DNA of 64,000 nt from Pomphorhynchus laevis (lineage: Eukaryota; Acanthocephala; Palaeacanthocephala; Echinorhynchida; Pomphorhynchidae): positions 111,069 to 175,068 of the forward strand of contig WNNJ02000704.1 of assembly GCA_012934845.2 (NCBI GenBank), read 5' to 3'. The position numbers and the translations under genes were made by a program. Each line of letters opens with the position of its first letter. The first letter of the stretch is position 1. The notes below the pieces were generated by a model that was not told the origin of the DNA, did no database searches, and saw only the letters and a program-made list of their open reading frames with translations. Positions 11,758 through 22,639 of the stretch are shown here, piece after piece.

Positions 11758-12567
11758 ATTTCATAAATCCCTTTGAGGACGATTTATAGTTGATCGAGCT
11801 CCACGGACACATCGAGAAGTCATCTTTGCAAGGATAACGCTGATGCCACTGCGTAATCTGGTTATTTCATCGTTGTATGAGCTGTTATGACTCCTTGCCA
11901 GGGAGCTCGCGATTCTCTTTAACAGGATTGCCGCTTCCGTACCCGCCCCATCAAGCATCGAAAATACTACGGGAATAAATGGCGCATGCTCTATGCTATT
12001 TACTCTCTCAAGATACTTCCTTTTCTTCCTTAGTTCATGATATTCGAAGCATGGTCCGATACTCTTACTGGAGTTAGAGGAAGCGTATGCGTTGAACACG
12101 CAGATATCAAGGAAAGTACACTCCGTTCTGTTTCCAAAGATTCCAGAACATGATATGTCAAGTCTCGCTTCACGATTAATAGTTGTACCGTGATTTTGGA
12201 AGCATATTTCATCACGCAGAGGGGATAGTTTTGGCTCGATTGCTACGCTATGACAACATTCGGATAATCTATTCACTAGAAAATCACGGACGGCATCTTG
12301 TCTCATTGATGGCAAGCCGCCTAAAGGGTACGAGAAAGTGTGTGATATCGAGTTTTGTTCTTTACATTGGCAGTATTTCGGTGATGAGGGATGGAGAAAT
12401 CCGTATCTGGTGGCTAGTGCATCTTGAAAGACTGTATTACTTATTCTGGAAGAATAACTGTTTGTTGGGTATGTTGACAACCACGAAGATGATCCAGATA
12501 CTGATGCATGCTCGATGGCATTCTTGAGAGTAGGGTCGACCTGATTTATAATGTCATTGCGATTCAT
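11758..12567 (-). CDS. Retrotransposon C-terminal region with restriction-like endonuclease features
   Basis: An uninterrupted 268-codon frame. It contains a zinc-knuckle-like block at residues 86-105 (CQCKEQNSISHTFSYPLGG, where the expected last Cys is Tyr) and, about 65 residues later, a pair of acidic residues in ARLDI...FLDICVF. This order (CCHC knuckle, then R/K-x-D and D about 12-16 residues apart) is that of the restriction-like endonuclease at the C-terminus of R2/R4/NeSL/Utopia-type non-LTR elements. The block starting SGSSSWLSTYP is known to me from RT-containing proteins of invertebrates. No RT lies directly upstream; an RT piece of matching type is at 25.6 kb on the same strand. 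It is probably a remnant despite the open frame; the family assignment is inferred. Confidence 0.5.
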
Positions 12568-12654
12568 CCTTTCCGCTTTTTAACGGTTAGCATGAATTTC
12601 TTGTATTTATAATAATTTTAATATATTAATAATAATTTTATTAATACATCCTAT

Positions 12655-13000
12655 ATGACGACTGGTCTCTCTCTAAGAAGTTATCGCTCCTACTCGCTTT
12701 TCGTCCCCCGTCACAACGGTAATCACGGATATCGTGCGTTCACCATCGCTGCACCACGCCTTTGGAACAAACTTCCTCGTGACAAAATCATTAACGTCGC
12801 TTAAACACTTTAAAACTTCCTTGATCGTCATACTTCTTGCAAACGAACTAAAATAACACTTTCAGCCGCAATCAATTCAATAAATCTACATTCAAGTTCA
12901 AACATTTATCGGACGTAAACTTGTCTTTTGATTTTTATAGTGGGCATGTAAGTGGTTCTATCACTACAAAGGCCAATCTAAATAAATTCTATTCTATTCT
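12655..13000 (+). pseudogene. CR1-like 3' end, another family
   Basis: Coding remnant with the CR1 tail signature RSYRSYSLFVPRHN ... FTIAAPRLWNKLP, then a 3' UTR ending in stem AGTG/CACT (12951-12965), GGCCAATCTAAATAAA and the tail ATTCTATTCTATTCTA. This pentamer tail is reminiscent of the short tail repeats of CR1 elements. Confidence 0.7.
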
Positions 13001-13009
13001 AATATATAT

Positions 13010-15547
13010 TATTATGTAGACAACGTTACGAGCCTAGCTCAGAGTTGCTGACAAATCGATAGTCAAAATAGAAGAACAAGAGAAAAACAAAAACAAATCA
13101 GTCAACAATTTAAAATAATCTGTCCTTTGAAGAGCTCACGAGTTGCCGCATTTACAATATCATCGCTTAAACGATTCCATGAATTTATTATTCGTTGTCC
13201 AAATTGAATCGTCCTAGAATGTACTATTCGTTGGCGACTAAGATAAAAAGAGTGACCTCGCAAAGCTCGAGTTGATCGAATGTTGAAGAGCCCACGCAAC
13301 ACATGGTGTTCATTGTGAAATACCTCTTATACAAGACACAGATCCCGCGAGTCACGAATATCACATAATGACTGCATATTTAAAGACCGAAGACGGTCCT
13401 CGCAAGGAAGTTCTCTCAAAGAATGTACTAATTTTGTTGCCCTACGTAGCACCTTCTCAAGTCGAGTAATCTCATCTCTGGTTCGAGGGTATGAACATTG
13501 AGAAGCATATAACAAATGGCTTAGTACAAAAGCGTTTGCAAGAACTCTAAAAGAACGTGGACTCACATAGCTGAATGATCAGCGAAGGAAACCAACCATA
13601 CACATGGCCTTCGAACAAATGTACTCAGTGTTTTTGCGAGTAGAGAAATCATCCATAATCCATACGCCAAGATCTTTATAGCTCGAAACCAATTTAATCA
13701 CTCGATCCCGAGATGATATATCGGCACTGGAACAATATTACGTGATCGAATGTGCATGCAAGTGCACTTCGAGGCATTAACAGACAGACCATTAGAACGT
13801 GCCCACTTAAGAACCGTGTCAATATCTGATTGAAGAATGTTACGATCATAATTCGACTTGATGGCTCTCCAATTTTTTAAATCGTCTGTAAATAATAATG
13901 AATGCGAACTTATTGCACTGGGGAGATCGTTGATGAAAATACAAAACAGCAGAGGACCCAATACAGACCCTTGCGGGACACCGGCATAAACTGGATAATG
14001 CTCGGAAAGGGTACCGTGAATGGCGATCTGGTATGTGCGACCAGAAAGAAAGTTGCATATCCAACGAATGAAAATTGGATTGATGTTTAACGCACTCCTC
14101 TTCATAATCAACTTATCATGGGGGACATGATCAAATGCTTTAAAGAAATCAAAAAATATGGCATCCACAGCATACCCCTCATCCACTATAAAACCCCAAC
14201 TTTCCTGTGCCAATAAAAGGTTGGTTACTGTAGAACAGTTTTTTACGGAATCCGTGTTGATTAGTAGAAAATAATCTATATGATTCTAGGTAGTTACTGA
14301 TTATCCGATAAAGTAATCTCTCTTACACACGACACGATGCAGAGGTTAAACTAACCGGTCGGTAATTATCTACACATGATCAATCACCTTTCTTATGAAG
14401 AGGCTTAATGATAGAGCGTTTCCATGCATTCGGGACTATACCGTAATATAATGATGCTATAAATATCTTATATAAAGGTGCAGCAATGACATCATGAAGA
14501 TTCTTCAGATATATTGAGGGAAGTAAATCTGGGCAAATCGAGCCCGACGGTTTCAGTCGTCTTAACTCTTTCATAACATCTTGAACTGTGAACAAGTGAA
14601 GAATATCAAAAATTGACGGATTAATACGAGTAATTTCTATACAAAGAGAAGTAGTAGCTGATACGAGAAATTTACGGCCAAATGCAGTAGCAATATCGAA
14701 ATGATCTGCTAGAATGCATCCATTGTTTCCAATAATAGAGCTAGAAGGTCGAACATTACTTTTAAAATTTGCATATTTAAATAATATGTTAGGATTGTTG
14801 GCTGACATTCCTACCAGTACTTGTTCTAATTGCCGCTTTTTAAGTCTCTTGAGATATGTGAAATGATTCCGACACTTTTTAAATGACCTATAATCAGTTT
14901 CTCCATTCCTATACCTTACGAATTTTTGCTTCTTGGATCTCAATGCCTCCTGAAGCTCCTTATCAAACCAAGGATTTGTGCGTGCACGAGCAGTTCCTAC
15001 CTTACGAGGTGAGAAACGTAGAAGGAGCGATATCATTAGAGTTTCAAATTGTTACCAAGATGATTCAACTCCAAAACATCAATGGATCATACCAATTTGT
15101 ACCGAGAAGGTATTGACGTACTAAACTGAAATTGGTTTTGAAACATTGTACTGGTATACATCAAGACTCAGGTTGTGACAATATATTAGATAAGTTTGTA
15201 TTAAAGCAAATAACAGAATGATCAGAGCTGCCTAAGGGATCCAAATATGTTTTACCAGTGACCAAATATGTATAGGAAGTAAGACAAATATCAAGCAAAG
15301 ATTGATGGCCTCCAGAGGAACGAGTAAACATTGAGACATGTCGCGTTAGATTAAGAAAATTGATAGTATCAAGGAATGCTGATGAATAATTATTGTTATC
15401 TAAGCAAATGTAGTTAGTCCAGTCTATAGAAGGCATATTTAGATCACCCACTACTACCACATTACTACGGGACCCAAACTTTAATATTCAACTATGGAAC
15501 AAACATCCATTCTTGGACTACGATATATAAGACCAATAGTAACTAAT
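13010..15547 (-). pseudogene. Non-LTR element D, 3' part (endonuclease C-terminus, RT)
   Basis: On the minus strand from 15460: endonuclease motif GDLNMPSIDW, then a linker (WFDKELQEALRSKKQ) around 15000, RT motif A (FDFFKAFDHVPHDKL) at about 14105-14150, motif B (AGVPQGSVLGPLLF) at about 13945-13985, and motif C at about 13890 where the usual FADD reads FTDD. The tail (IINSWNRLSDDIVNA) is at about 13140-13190. The frame is broken at several points. The element is cut by the gypsy insertion at 15548; its 5' part resumes at 21396. The motifs fit the jockey/CR1 group. Confidence 0.85.
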
Positions 15548-15646
15548 TGTTATGATATGAAATGATCAGATTGTACCTTTTATAAAACTTTATTTATTTG
15601 TAGATATTATTGAATAAAGCCGTTCTAACGTTGCTTATTTATTACA
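15548..15646 (+). repeat. 5' LTR of the gypsy element
   Basis: 99 bp, near identical to the 3' copy. A possible polyadenylation signal GAATAAAG lies at about 15611-15618. I see no convincing tRNA primer site immediately after it. Confidence 0.9.
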
Positions 15647-15686
15647 ATTTATTCAATAATATTGGTTCATCGATAGTGAGAAACTA

Positions 15687-16458
15687 TTGATGCCTTTAGT
15701 ATTAAATATAACTATCGACAGTCCTAATTCTCAAGAGGAGTGGATACACTGGAAGCGATGCCTTGACAGTTTTATTGCTCTACAAGTAGGACTCAATGAC
15801 GAATCTAAGCTACCATTACTTGTCAATCTCATCTCGACGAAATTATTCGGATTAATCAAAGCGTGTACTTCATATGAAGAGGCTGTAAATATCTTGAATA
15901 GAGCATTCATAAAGCCTGTAAATATTCTATTCGCACGTTACCAACTTCATGCTTGCCGACAAGAACCGACAATGACTTTAGATCAGTATCTCCGAATGCT
16001 CGGCGATTTCGCTAATCTATGCGATTTTCAACCTGTGGATTCTTCTTCAAATCGTAATGCACATATTACAGATTCTTTTATTCAAGGACTTCACAATAGT
16101 TACATTAGACAACGTCTCCTTGAATCTCGAGTAACTGATCTTGACGAACTAGTGACGATTGCCAAATCACTCGAAGCAGCTCAACAACATGCCGCGATAA
16201 TATTATCCGCAGAAACATCAAGTCTCGCATTTACTCAGGTCAGTCTGGTTGATAAATCATGTGAAGATAATGAACAATTTGATACTCTCGCTGCACTGAA
16301 AACAAATAAACTAACACGCTTCTCTCAAAGTCAAAAACGTTGTATATTTTGTGGTGGATCGTACCATCTTCGATTAAATTGTCCAGCTCGGAATTCAACT
16401 TGCCATTCATGTGGTAAAAGCGGCCATTTTACAAACGTTTGAAGCTCTTGTAGTTTTA
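15687..16458 (+). pseudogene. Gypsy gag, zinc-knuckle Cys changed to a stop
   Basis: A 251-codon gag frame with the capsid-like segment EEWIHWKRCLDSF and RQEPTMTLDQYLRMLGDFA. Two CCHC knuckles close it: CIFCGGSYHLRLNC is complete; in the second, CHSCGKSGHFTNV is followed by TGA exactly where the last Cys is expected (TGT/TGC to TGA), at 16439-16441. Beyond that stop the frame is open through the transposon target site and, if the transposon is ignored, into the protease on the other side. So one point mutation and one insertion separate gag from protease. Confidence 0.85.
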
Positions 16459-16660
16459 CAGAGGTTTTCATTATTATAGATCACTTTTCCCATTATTATA
16501 GATCACTTTTCCCATTATTATAGATCACTTTTCCCATTATTATAGATCACTTTTCCCATTATTATAGATCATTTTTCCCATTATTATAGATCACTTTTCT
16601 CATTATTATAGATCACTTTTCCCATTATTATAGATCACTTTTCTCATTATTATTTTTATA
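16459..16660 (+). repeat. Left terminal array of the DNA transposon
   Basis: After the outer end CAGAGGTTTTC come 8 tandem units of about 22 bp (ATTATTATAGATCACTTTTC plus CC or TC). The last unit fades into ATTATTATTTTTATAG before the transposase start at 16681. Variation is limited to CCC/CTC and one C-to-T change. Confidence 0.95.
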
Positions 16661-16680
16661 GTTTAAAAAAATTACCCCAT

Positions 16681-17771
16681 ATGGAATTCCTTTTTGATCA
16701 AGAAAGTGATGAATTAGAAAAAGAAGATAATGAAAACTCAATACCCAACGAGGGCGATCTATTGGAAAGAAAGATAAAACAATCTATTACAAAGAATACA
16801 ATAGAATGCTTTTTGGGTCTTCTAGGCAATAATTACAAAATAAAAGACATGGCCCCTGTGCTCAATCTTTCGATAGTTACTATAAGAAGGATATATAAAA
16901 GGTATCTTGCAGGGGATTACGTTGATTTATCAACATTTAAAACTGCTGGTCAAAAAAAATCAGATACTAGAAAAGACCATAGTCATGAGAAAAATATTAT
17001 AGCATCAGAACTTGCTCTAAACCCTTGTACGACACTAAAAGCAATGAGTGAGAAACTTTTGATACATAACCCCGTCGGTTGTTATTCAACATCTAAAGTA
17101 TCACGCATAATCAAGGACATGGATTATTCAAGAAAGTCCTTGACTTTAATTCCTATTAATAGAAATAGTAATGAAAACAAAAACGTAAGAGCTCAGTATG
17201 CAGCCTCTTTATCTAATATTGATGACAATCAGCTTATTTTTTAGATGAAACGGGTTTTAATTTACACACCTATCAGAATTATGGATACTCCCCAAAAAAC
17301 ACGAAATGTTACATCAATGTACCTAATGGTAAGGGAACGAATATATCTGTACTGTGTGCAATTACTAATCAAGGAATACTCGCATTTAAAGTCAAGGTGG
17401 GAAGTTTTAAGTCCGTTGATATGGTAGACTTCATTGATACGCAACTGCCACAGCTAAACCAAAATGAACGAAAATATATCGTTATGGACAATGCCTCCAT
17501 ACATAAAACAGCTACCGTGAAAGCATCTCTTGCTCGTCGTAATTATATTCATAAGCTTCTACCTCCCTATTCTCCTCAATTGAATCCGATAGAGGAATTT
17601 TTCTCGTCGTTCAAGTCAAGAGTCAAACAACAAAATACTTCTTCTAATAGTGAAGAGCTTATCGGTACGATTAATAGTGTGCTTATAGAAGGAGAATTCA
17701 GGTTGGAGGGTTATTACAATCATATGCGTATTTGGGTTGAAAAGGCAGCTGCAAGAATTGATTTCATTTGA
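16681..17771 (+). pseudogene. DD34E transposase, frameshifted in the catalytic core
   Basis: Frame 1 (16681-17244, 187 residues) carries an N-terminal helix-turn-helix region (residues about 35-80, with NYKIKDMAPVLNLSIVTIRRI) and a second DNA-binding-like block. It runs into TAG in the run ATTTTTTAG. In the next frame the core follows at once: first Asp in LDETGFNLH (about 17237), second Asp in VMDNASIH (about 17485), and the Glu in LNPIEEFF (about 17590). There are 34 residues between second Asp and Glu, so the class is DD34E. The single break is one base in a T run, either a recent indel or recoding; the heptamer is not in the phase needed for a classical -1 shift. Otherwise the gene is complete, which suggests a young insertion. 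Confidence 0.88.
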
Positions 17772-18013
17772 AATAAACATTTTTTGTATTTTAATAAACA
17801 TAAAAAAACAAATAAAGTAATAAATAACACATACTATTACCTGTGATTAAAGTGAGCGTTCTATCTTGCGCAGTTTAGATTTGTGTTTATGGATATATTA
17901 TATTTGTTATCTAAAACTATAATAATATGTGTCGTAGTCTTCTAAAACCAAGATCACCATCATAATGCAATATTGCTCCTGATCCCTCCATCACCTCATC
18001 TAGGGGTCATCAC

Positions 18014-18058
18014 CTTGCATCTAGGGGTCACATCTAGGATGTGACCCCTAGATGCAAG
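18014..18058. repeat. Perfect 21-bp hairpin inside the DNA transposon
   Basis: Arms 18014-18034 and 18038-18058 are exact reverse complements around a 3-bp loop TAG. A partial direct copy of the left arm (CATCTAGGGGTCATCAC) precedes it at 17996-18012. It lies in the non-coding part between transposase and right array. Confidence 0.9.
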
Positions 18059-18189
18059 ATACATAATAATAGACACTTTGATAATATGTATTAGTATGTT
18101 AAGCTAAATGTAAGGAATGTTATATTAAAATAATATCAATCATGATCATAATATCAATATATATGAGACATCTGTGCGACAAAATAATA

Positions 18190-18443
18190 ATGGGAAAAGT
18201 GATCTATAATAATGAGAAAGGTGATCTATAATAATGGGAAAAGTGATCTATAATAATGAGAAAGTGATCTATAATAATGGGAAAAGTGATCTATAATAAT
18301 GAGAAAAGTGATCTATAATAATGGGAAAAATGATCTATAATAATGGGAAAAGTGATCTATAATAATGGGAAAAGTGATCTATAATAATGGGAAAAGTGAT
18401 CTATAATAATGGGAAAAGTGATCTATAATAATGAAAACCTCTG
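18190..18443 (-). repeat. Right terminal array of the DNA transposon
   Basis: Eleven tandem units of GATCTATAATAATGGGAAAA type, inverse of the left array, ending in GAAAACCTCTG at the TA target. GGG/GAG variants alternate at the inner end and become uniform toward the tip, which suggests homogenisation of the outermost units. Confidence 0.95.
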
Positions 18444-21296
18444 TAAGAATACTCCGTCAACATCCGCTGCTCTATATTGCGCATCTCTATTCAACCAAAG
18501 TCAAACGTATCAGAAAGTTTTGATAGATAACAAATCGTTTCAATCACTTCTGGATACGGGGAGTTCAGACAATTTTATTGATGATGCGGTGGTATCTGAC
18601 CTTCAAATAAAAACGTCAAGTCCACACTGCGTCATCATCCCAATCCGTGTTCGTTCGTCGTCATTGCTACATTACTTTCAAATTTATGGATCGTACTTAC
18701 AGGAATACACTCTTTCTCGTGTTGCCTAATTTATGCGCATCCGTAATATTAGGACATAAATTTTTTCTCCTTCACCGATATCTTACTTTTAATTTCGCAG
18801 CTCCGAACCCTCGTTTATCTTTAGCATCTTTACAAACTGCTCCAGTCATGGATATTAAGCCGTTGACGTTATACCCAGGTATCTACAAAACCATTCGTCC
18901 GATATGTACTAAATCACGTCGACATACACCGGAAAATTCTCGATTTATCTGGCAAGAAATCGATAGACTCCTCGAACAAAGAATTTTTGAAAAGAGTAGA
19001 TCACCATGGAGAGCTCAAGTTCTAGTGGTGGCAAACAACGGACGAAAGCCAAGAATGGTCGTAGATTACTCATGAACTATCAATCGTCACACGTTACTGG
19101 ATGCATATCCTATTTAAAATTATCCTGTTTAATTGTAACAGAAATCAAAGGCAAAAAGTAAACTAAATTTATCACTGATTTTTGCTCATTTTTAAATTAT
19201 GAATCATATTTTAGAAGCGATTTGGCGATCAATGAAACCGTGAATCAATGCGTATAAGTACCGCAGAATCCATTTTGGACTAACCAACTCTGTATGCGTT
19301 TTTCAGCGTATAATTAACCAATTAATCAAGGATATACAACTTAGCCGGTGTATATGCCTACTTAGACGATATAATTATTTGCGGGCGAAGCTTTGAGGAA
19401 CACGATGAACGGTATCAAAAATTTTGTGAAGTTGCAAAGAGAGTGAATCTTACGTTAGCCAAGGAGAAAACAAAATATCGCCAAAACATGTTGAATTTCT
19501 TGGGATATCAACTATCGAAAGGTACTATTAAACCGGATCCCAATCGTGTCAAGCCACTTATCAATTTTCCGATTCCTACAGATAGAAAATCTATGCAGCG
19601 TCTAACGGGTCTCCTTGCATATTATTCTAAATGGATACCTTCGTTTTCGCGAAAAATTAGACCTTTGCTCGATTGTGATACATATCCGCCTTCAAGTGAT
19701 GTTAACAAAGCTATTGATGACTTGAAGAATGAAATTTCTGAGGCAACTCTAACAGCGTATACTCACGATCTTCCTTTGACCGTAGAGACTGATGCATCAT
19801 ATTCGTCGATAGGTGCCGTTCTGAGCCAAGCATCAAAGCCGATTGCGTTTTTTCACAAACCCTACCAAAAACTGCGTTACATCAGTCCAGCATTGAAAAA
19901 GAGGCCTAGGCCATTGTAAATAGCATTCAATATTGGAAGCATTATTTACTTGGTAAACCGTTCACTATCATAACAGATCAGCGCTCTGCTTCTTTCATGT
20001 TTAGTAGAGCTCATTTGAGCAAGATCAAAAATGATAAAGTGGCTCGATGCCGACTTGAATTAACTCCTTATTAATACGAAATTCAGTATCGTATGTGAAG
20101 TGAAAATAAGGCAGCCGACGCTATGTCAAGAGTTACGCACATGTGTGCCCATACTGGATCATTGAACCAATTAGAACACATTCACAATACTCTTTGTCAT
20201 CCTGGCATTACTAGAATGTTGCATTTCGTTACACAGCATCGCTTGCCATATGATAAATCAGACGTTACGAAAGTTATTAATAGTTGCCATATCGGTGCCG
20301 AACTGAAACCTTGCTTTTGTAAACCTACCGTTAGCCACGTTACCAACGCCACTCAGACAGTCGAGATATTATGTGTAAATTTCAAAGGTCCGCTTGAATC
20401 CGTTACTCGAAACCGTTATCTACTTTGCGTTGTCGATGAATTCTCCCGTTTTCCGTTTGCGATTCCTTGTAAAGACTGTTCATCCCTGTCAGTAATTACT
20501 GCACTACGACAAATCATAAGTATTTTTGGTAGTCATGGTAGAATACACACGGATCATGTTTTCGATCTCGTGAGTTCCGTGATTTTCTATCATCTCAGGA
20601 CATAGCCTACAGTAGAAGTACACCTTACAACCCGCGCGGTAACAGTCAAGCCGAAAGATATGTCGGATTAATTTGGAAGACGATACAGTTAGAAACTAAA
20701 TCAAGAAATCTGTCTTTAAAAAATTGGGAAACAGTTCTACCTAAAGTATTATCATCTATGCGATCTTTGTTATGTACTAGCACTGGGGAAACGCCACACG
20801 AACGTATGTTCAATTATTCGCGAAACTCAAGAAACTCGTTTGTTTTATCGCCGTGGCTTCATAACGATCAAGTGTATTTACTGAAAGACGATAGGGCACC
20901 TAAAACTGATTATACTTTCAGACCTGTTGAAGTACTACAATCAAATGGTAATTACGCTACCGTGCGAAATATACCTTAACGTAATGAGCATGACGTACCA
21001 GTTACAAAATTGGCTAAATACCCGTCTAATCCATCAATTGATGAAGACAGAAACTGCAGCCAAGTAGAATTAGAAAATTTGGTCCATGAAATCACCAACT
21101 TTTCGCCAATATGTTATAAAGATTCATTATCAAAAGAGAAATATGAATTTTCCCAAGAATCGAAAGATAATAGTCATACTATGACACAAGAAGACGACAA
21201 CGAAAACTTCATTGAGCCTGCCACAATTCCAAAACAAGAAGAGAGGACCAGAAGAAGACCGGCCTATCTTAATGATTACTTTTGCTGCCGGGCGAA
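18444..21296 (+). pseudogene. Gypsy pol remnant (protease, RT, RNase H, integrase)
   Basis: Protease motif LLDTGSSDNFID at about 18548-18584. RT begins around 18930 (WRAQVLVVANNGRKPRMVVDYS) and is broken by stops over 19076-19340; motif YLDDII survives at about 19356-19375. RNase H has ETDASYSSIGAVLSQ at about 19790-19830. The integrase zinc finger has its His pair (HIHNTLCH) but its second Cys pair reads SCHIG, one Cys lost. The integrase core shows NFKGP where the first catalytic Asp is expected (Asp to Asn), a second Asp in HTDHVF and the Glu in NSQAERY. A C-terminal chromodomain is not seen. Pol is clearly inactive. Confidence 0.88.
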
Positions 21297-21395
21297 TGTT
21301 ATGATATGAAATGATCAGATTATACCTTTTGTATAACTTTATTTATTTATAGATATTATTGAATAAAGCCGTTCAAACGTTGCTTATTTTTTACA
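21297..21395 (+). repeat. 3' LTR of the gypsy element
   Basis: 99 bp matching the 5' LTR. It is followed directly by CTAAT, the target duplication, and then by the resumed sequence of element D. No long polypurine tract precedes it; the bases before are CTGCCGGGCGAA. Confidence 0.9.
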
Positions 21396-21600
21396 CTAAT
21401 ACATGACCTAAAAGTAATATATCGCTTCATAGTGTTCTGTACCACCTTCACAATTGGCACTTAAGGTCATAAACGCTACACTATTATGTAAATATAAAAT
21501 TACCCCACCTCCTCTCTTTCCGGTCCTATCGACACGATAAGAATAATTAGCTATTTCAATCTCGTGATCATATACATGGAACATCAACAAACGACAACAT
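21396..21600 (-). pseudogene. Non-LTR element D, 5' part (endonuclease N-terminus)
   Basis: Minus-strand text YDHEIEIANYSYRVDRTGKR followed by GGGVILYLHNSV is the APE-type endonuclease region. It continues, across the gypsy insertion and one frame change, into IGLIYRSPRMD and GDLNMPSIDW at 15.5 kb, which is the expected order. The 5' boundary is near 21600 where family A starts on the opposite strand. Confidence 0.8.
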
Positions 21601-22639
21601 ATCTTCCAATCTATCGTCGTCATCCGTTTGCTTACTAACTCCTTCGTCATCTATAAAACCCGTTCTTGAAACTTCTCTCACACACACTCCTCCTTTAACT
21701 ACGGATAAAACGTCCCTTAATTTTCATCTTCCTAACAATGCAAACAGTAAAGGCCTTCATCTCGTACCTCATTTTTCCTATTCATCCCCGCATCTAAATA
21801 CATCTCATACTTTCTTCTCTTCACGTACTCCTTACTCTACATCTACCGTATCACTTCTCAATAATTTACATCCTTCTGTCAAAATTATCTCCAGTAATAT
21901 CTCAGTTCAACCTATTCAACAATTCACTTCTGTCACACATGCTCCAACCGTATCACCTATCAATAATTTACATCCTTCCGTCAAAATCATCTCCAGTAAC
22001 ATCTCCGATCAACCGACTCAACACTCCACTCCTGTCACACATGCTCCAAACTATCTTAAATCTTCGCTTAGCACCCCAGTCATTCCCCCGTTTATCTGCT
22101 CTTCTGCCTCTACTACTACCAGGTCTGTCCGTCCACCACTACGTAATCGTTTTCCTTCGCGCGATCGATGCATTATCATATCTAATTTAAAGGTTTCCGA
22201 ATCTGCTTCTCCTCAATGTCGCCTAGATGATGGTGTATCTGCTTTCAGGTCTATCTCAGCAACCATTCTTCCTGATACTAATCCATCTCTCTTTAATAAT
22301 ATCGCTCCTGTATCTTTGATCCGTTTAAACAAATCCACTAAATCCAATCATCTCAGTCCAACACTCCTAAAAATCGTTTTCCGACATAGTTCACATGCAT
22401 CCGTGGTACTTTCCCAACGTTTTAAACTGCTTACCACTTCGTCTACTTGTCGTATCTTTCCTGACCGCTCCCCTTCTGATATTGCCCAGCTCAATTTAGC
22501 TCGCATTGAGAAACATCGACGTGAAACAAACGGCGAGTCATCCTTATCTATACGTCAAATCAATCGAAATTTTCACGTTGTACACACAAGGCCAAAAATT
22601 CGATGGCGTCTTATCACTCCCCCTTGTCTTCTTCGCTAG
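21580..22639 (+). pseudogene. Family A ORF1 (RRM-like nucleic-acid-binding protein)
   Basis: An open frame from about 21581 to the stop at 22639. The first half is Ser/Thr/Pro-rich low complexity, with a duplicated segment (NNLHPSVKIISSNIS) at about 21863-21907 and 21962-22006. The second half has the pattern of ORF1 proteins in CR1/L2-type elements: CIIISNLKVSES, LIRLNKSTKSN, a KIVF strand and IFPDRSPSDI, consistent with an RRM-like fold. ORF1 proteins of such elements bind RNA in the retrotransposition particle. The start codon is not clear because the first bases merge with element D. The last 37 bases overlap ORF2. Confidence 0.65.

Larger units (their letters stand above)
16459..18443 (+). 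mobile_element. Tc1/IS630-type DNA transposon with repeat-array ends
   Basis: Element of 1985 bp between TA dinucleotides (16457-16458 and 18444-18445). Its termini are exact inverted copies (CAGAGGTTTTC...), and each continues inward as an array of a 22-bp unit, 8 units at the left and 11 at the right, in inverted orientation. One transposase in two frames lies between. Removing the element with one TA restores the gypsy frame between gag and protease, which independently confirms the boundaries. Confidence 0.93.
15548..21395 (+). mobile_element. Mag-like Ty3/gypsy LTR retrotransposon, itself interrupted
   Basis: Two 99-bp LTRs (15548-15646 and 21297-21395) start with TGTTATGATATG and end with TTACA; they differ at only a few positions. 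The target duplication CTAAT is present on both sides (15543-15547 and 21396-21400). Between the LTRs lie gag, protease, RT, RNase H and integrase in the usual gypsy order. Very short LTRs and two CCHC knuckles in gag recall the Mag lineage. The element sits in the endonuclease region of non-LTR element D and is interrupted at 16459-18443 by a Tc1/IS630-type transposon. Stops and frameshifts in pol show it is dead. Confidence 0.93.

Noticed and set aside
12183-12527. Plus-strand frame opposite the RLE-like tail
   Set aside because: Shadow of the longer minus-strand frame, which has recognisable motifs.
17225-17245. Programmed -1 frameshift in the DD34E transposase
   Set aside because: The T run is not in the codon phase of a standard X XXY YYZ heptamer; a one-base indel is simpler.
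16459-18443. Arrays of 22-bp units as CRISPR arrays
   Set aside because: Units are contiguous without spacers, the two arrays are inverted around a transposase, and the host is eukaryotic.
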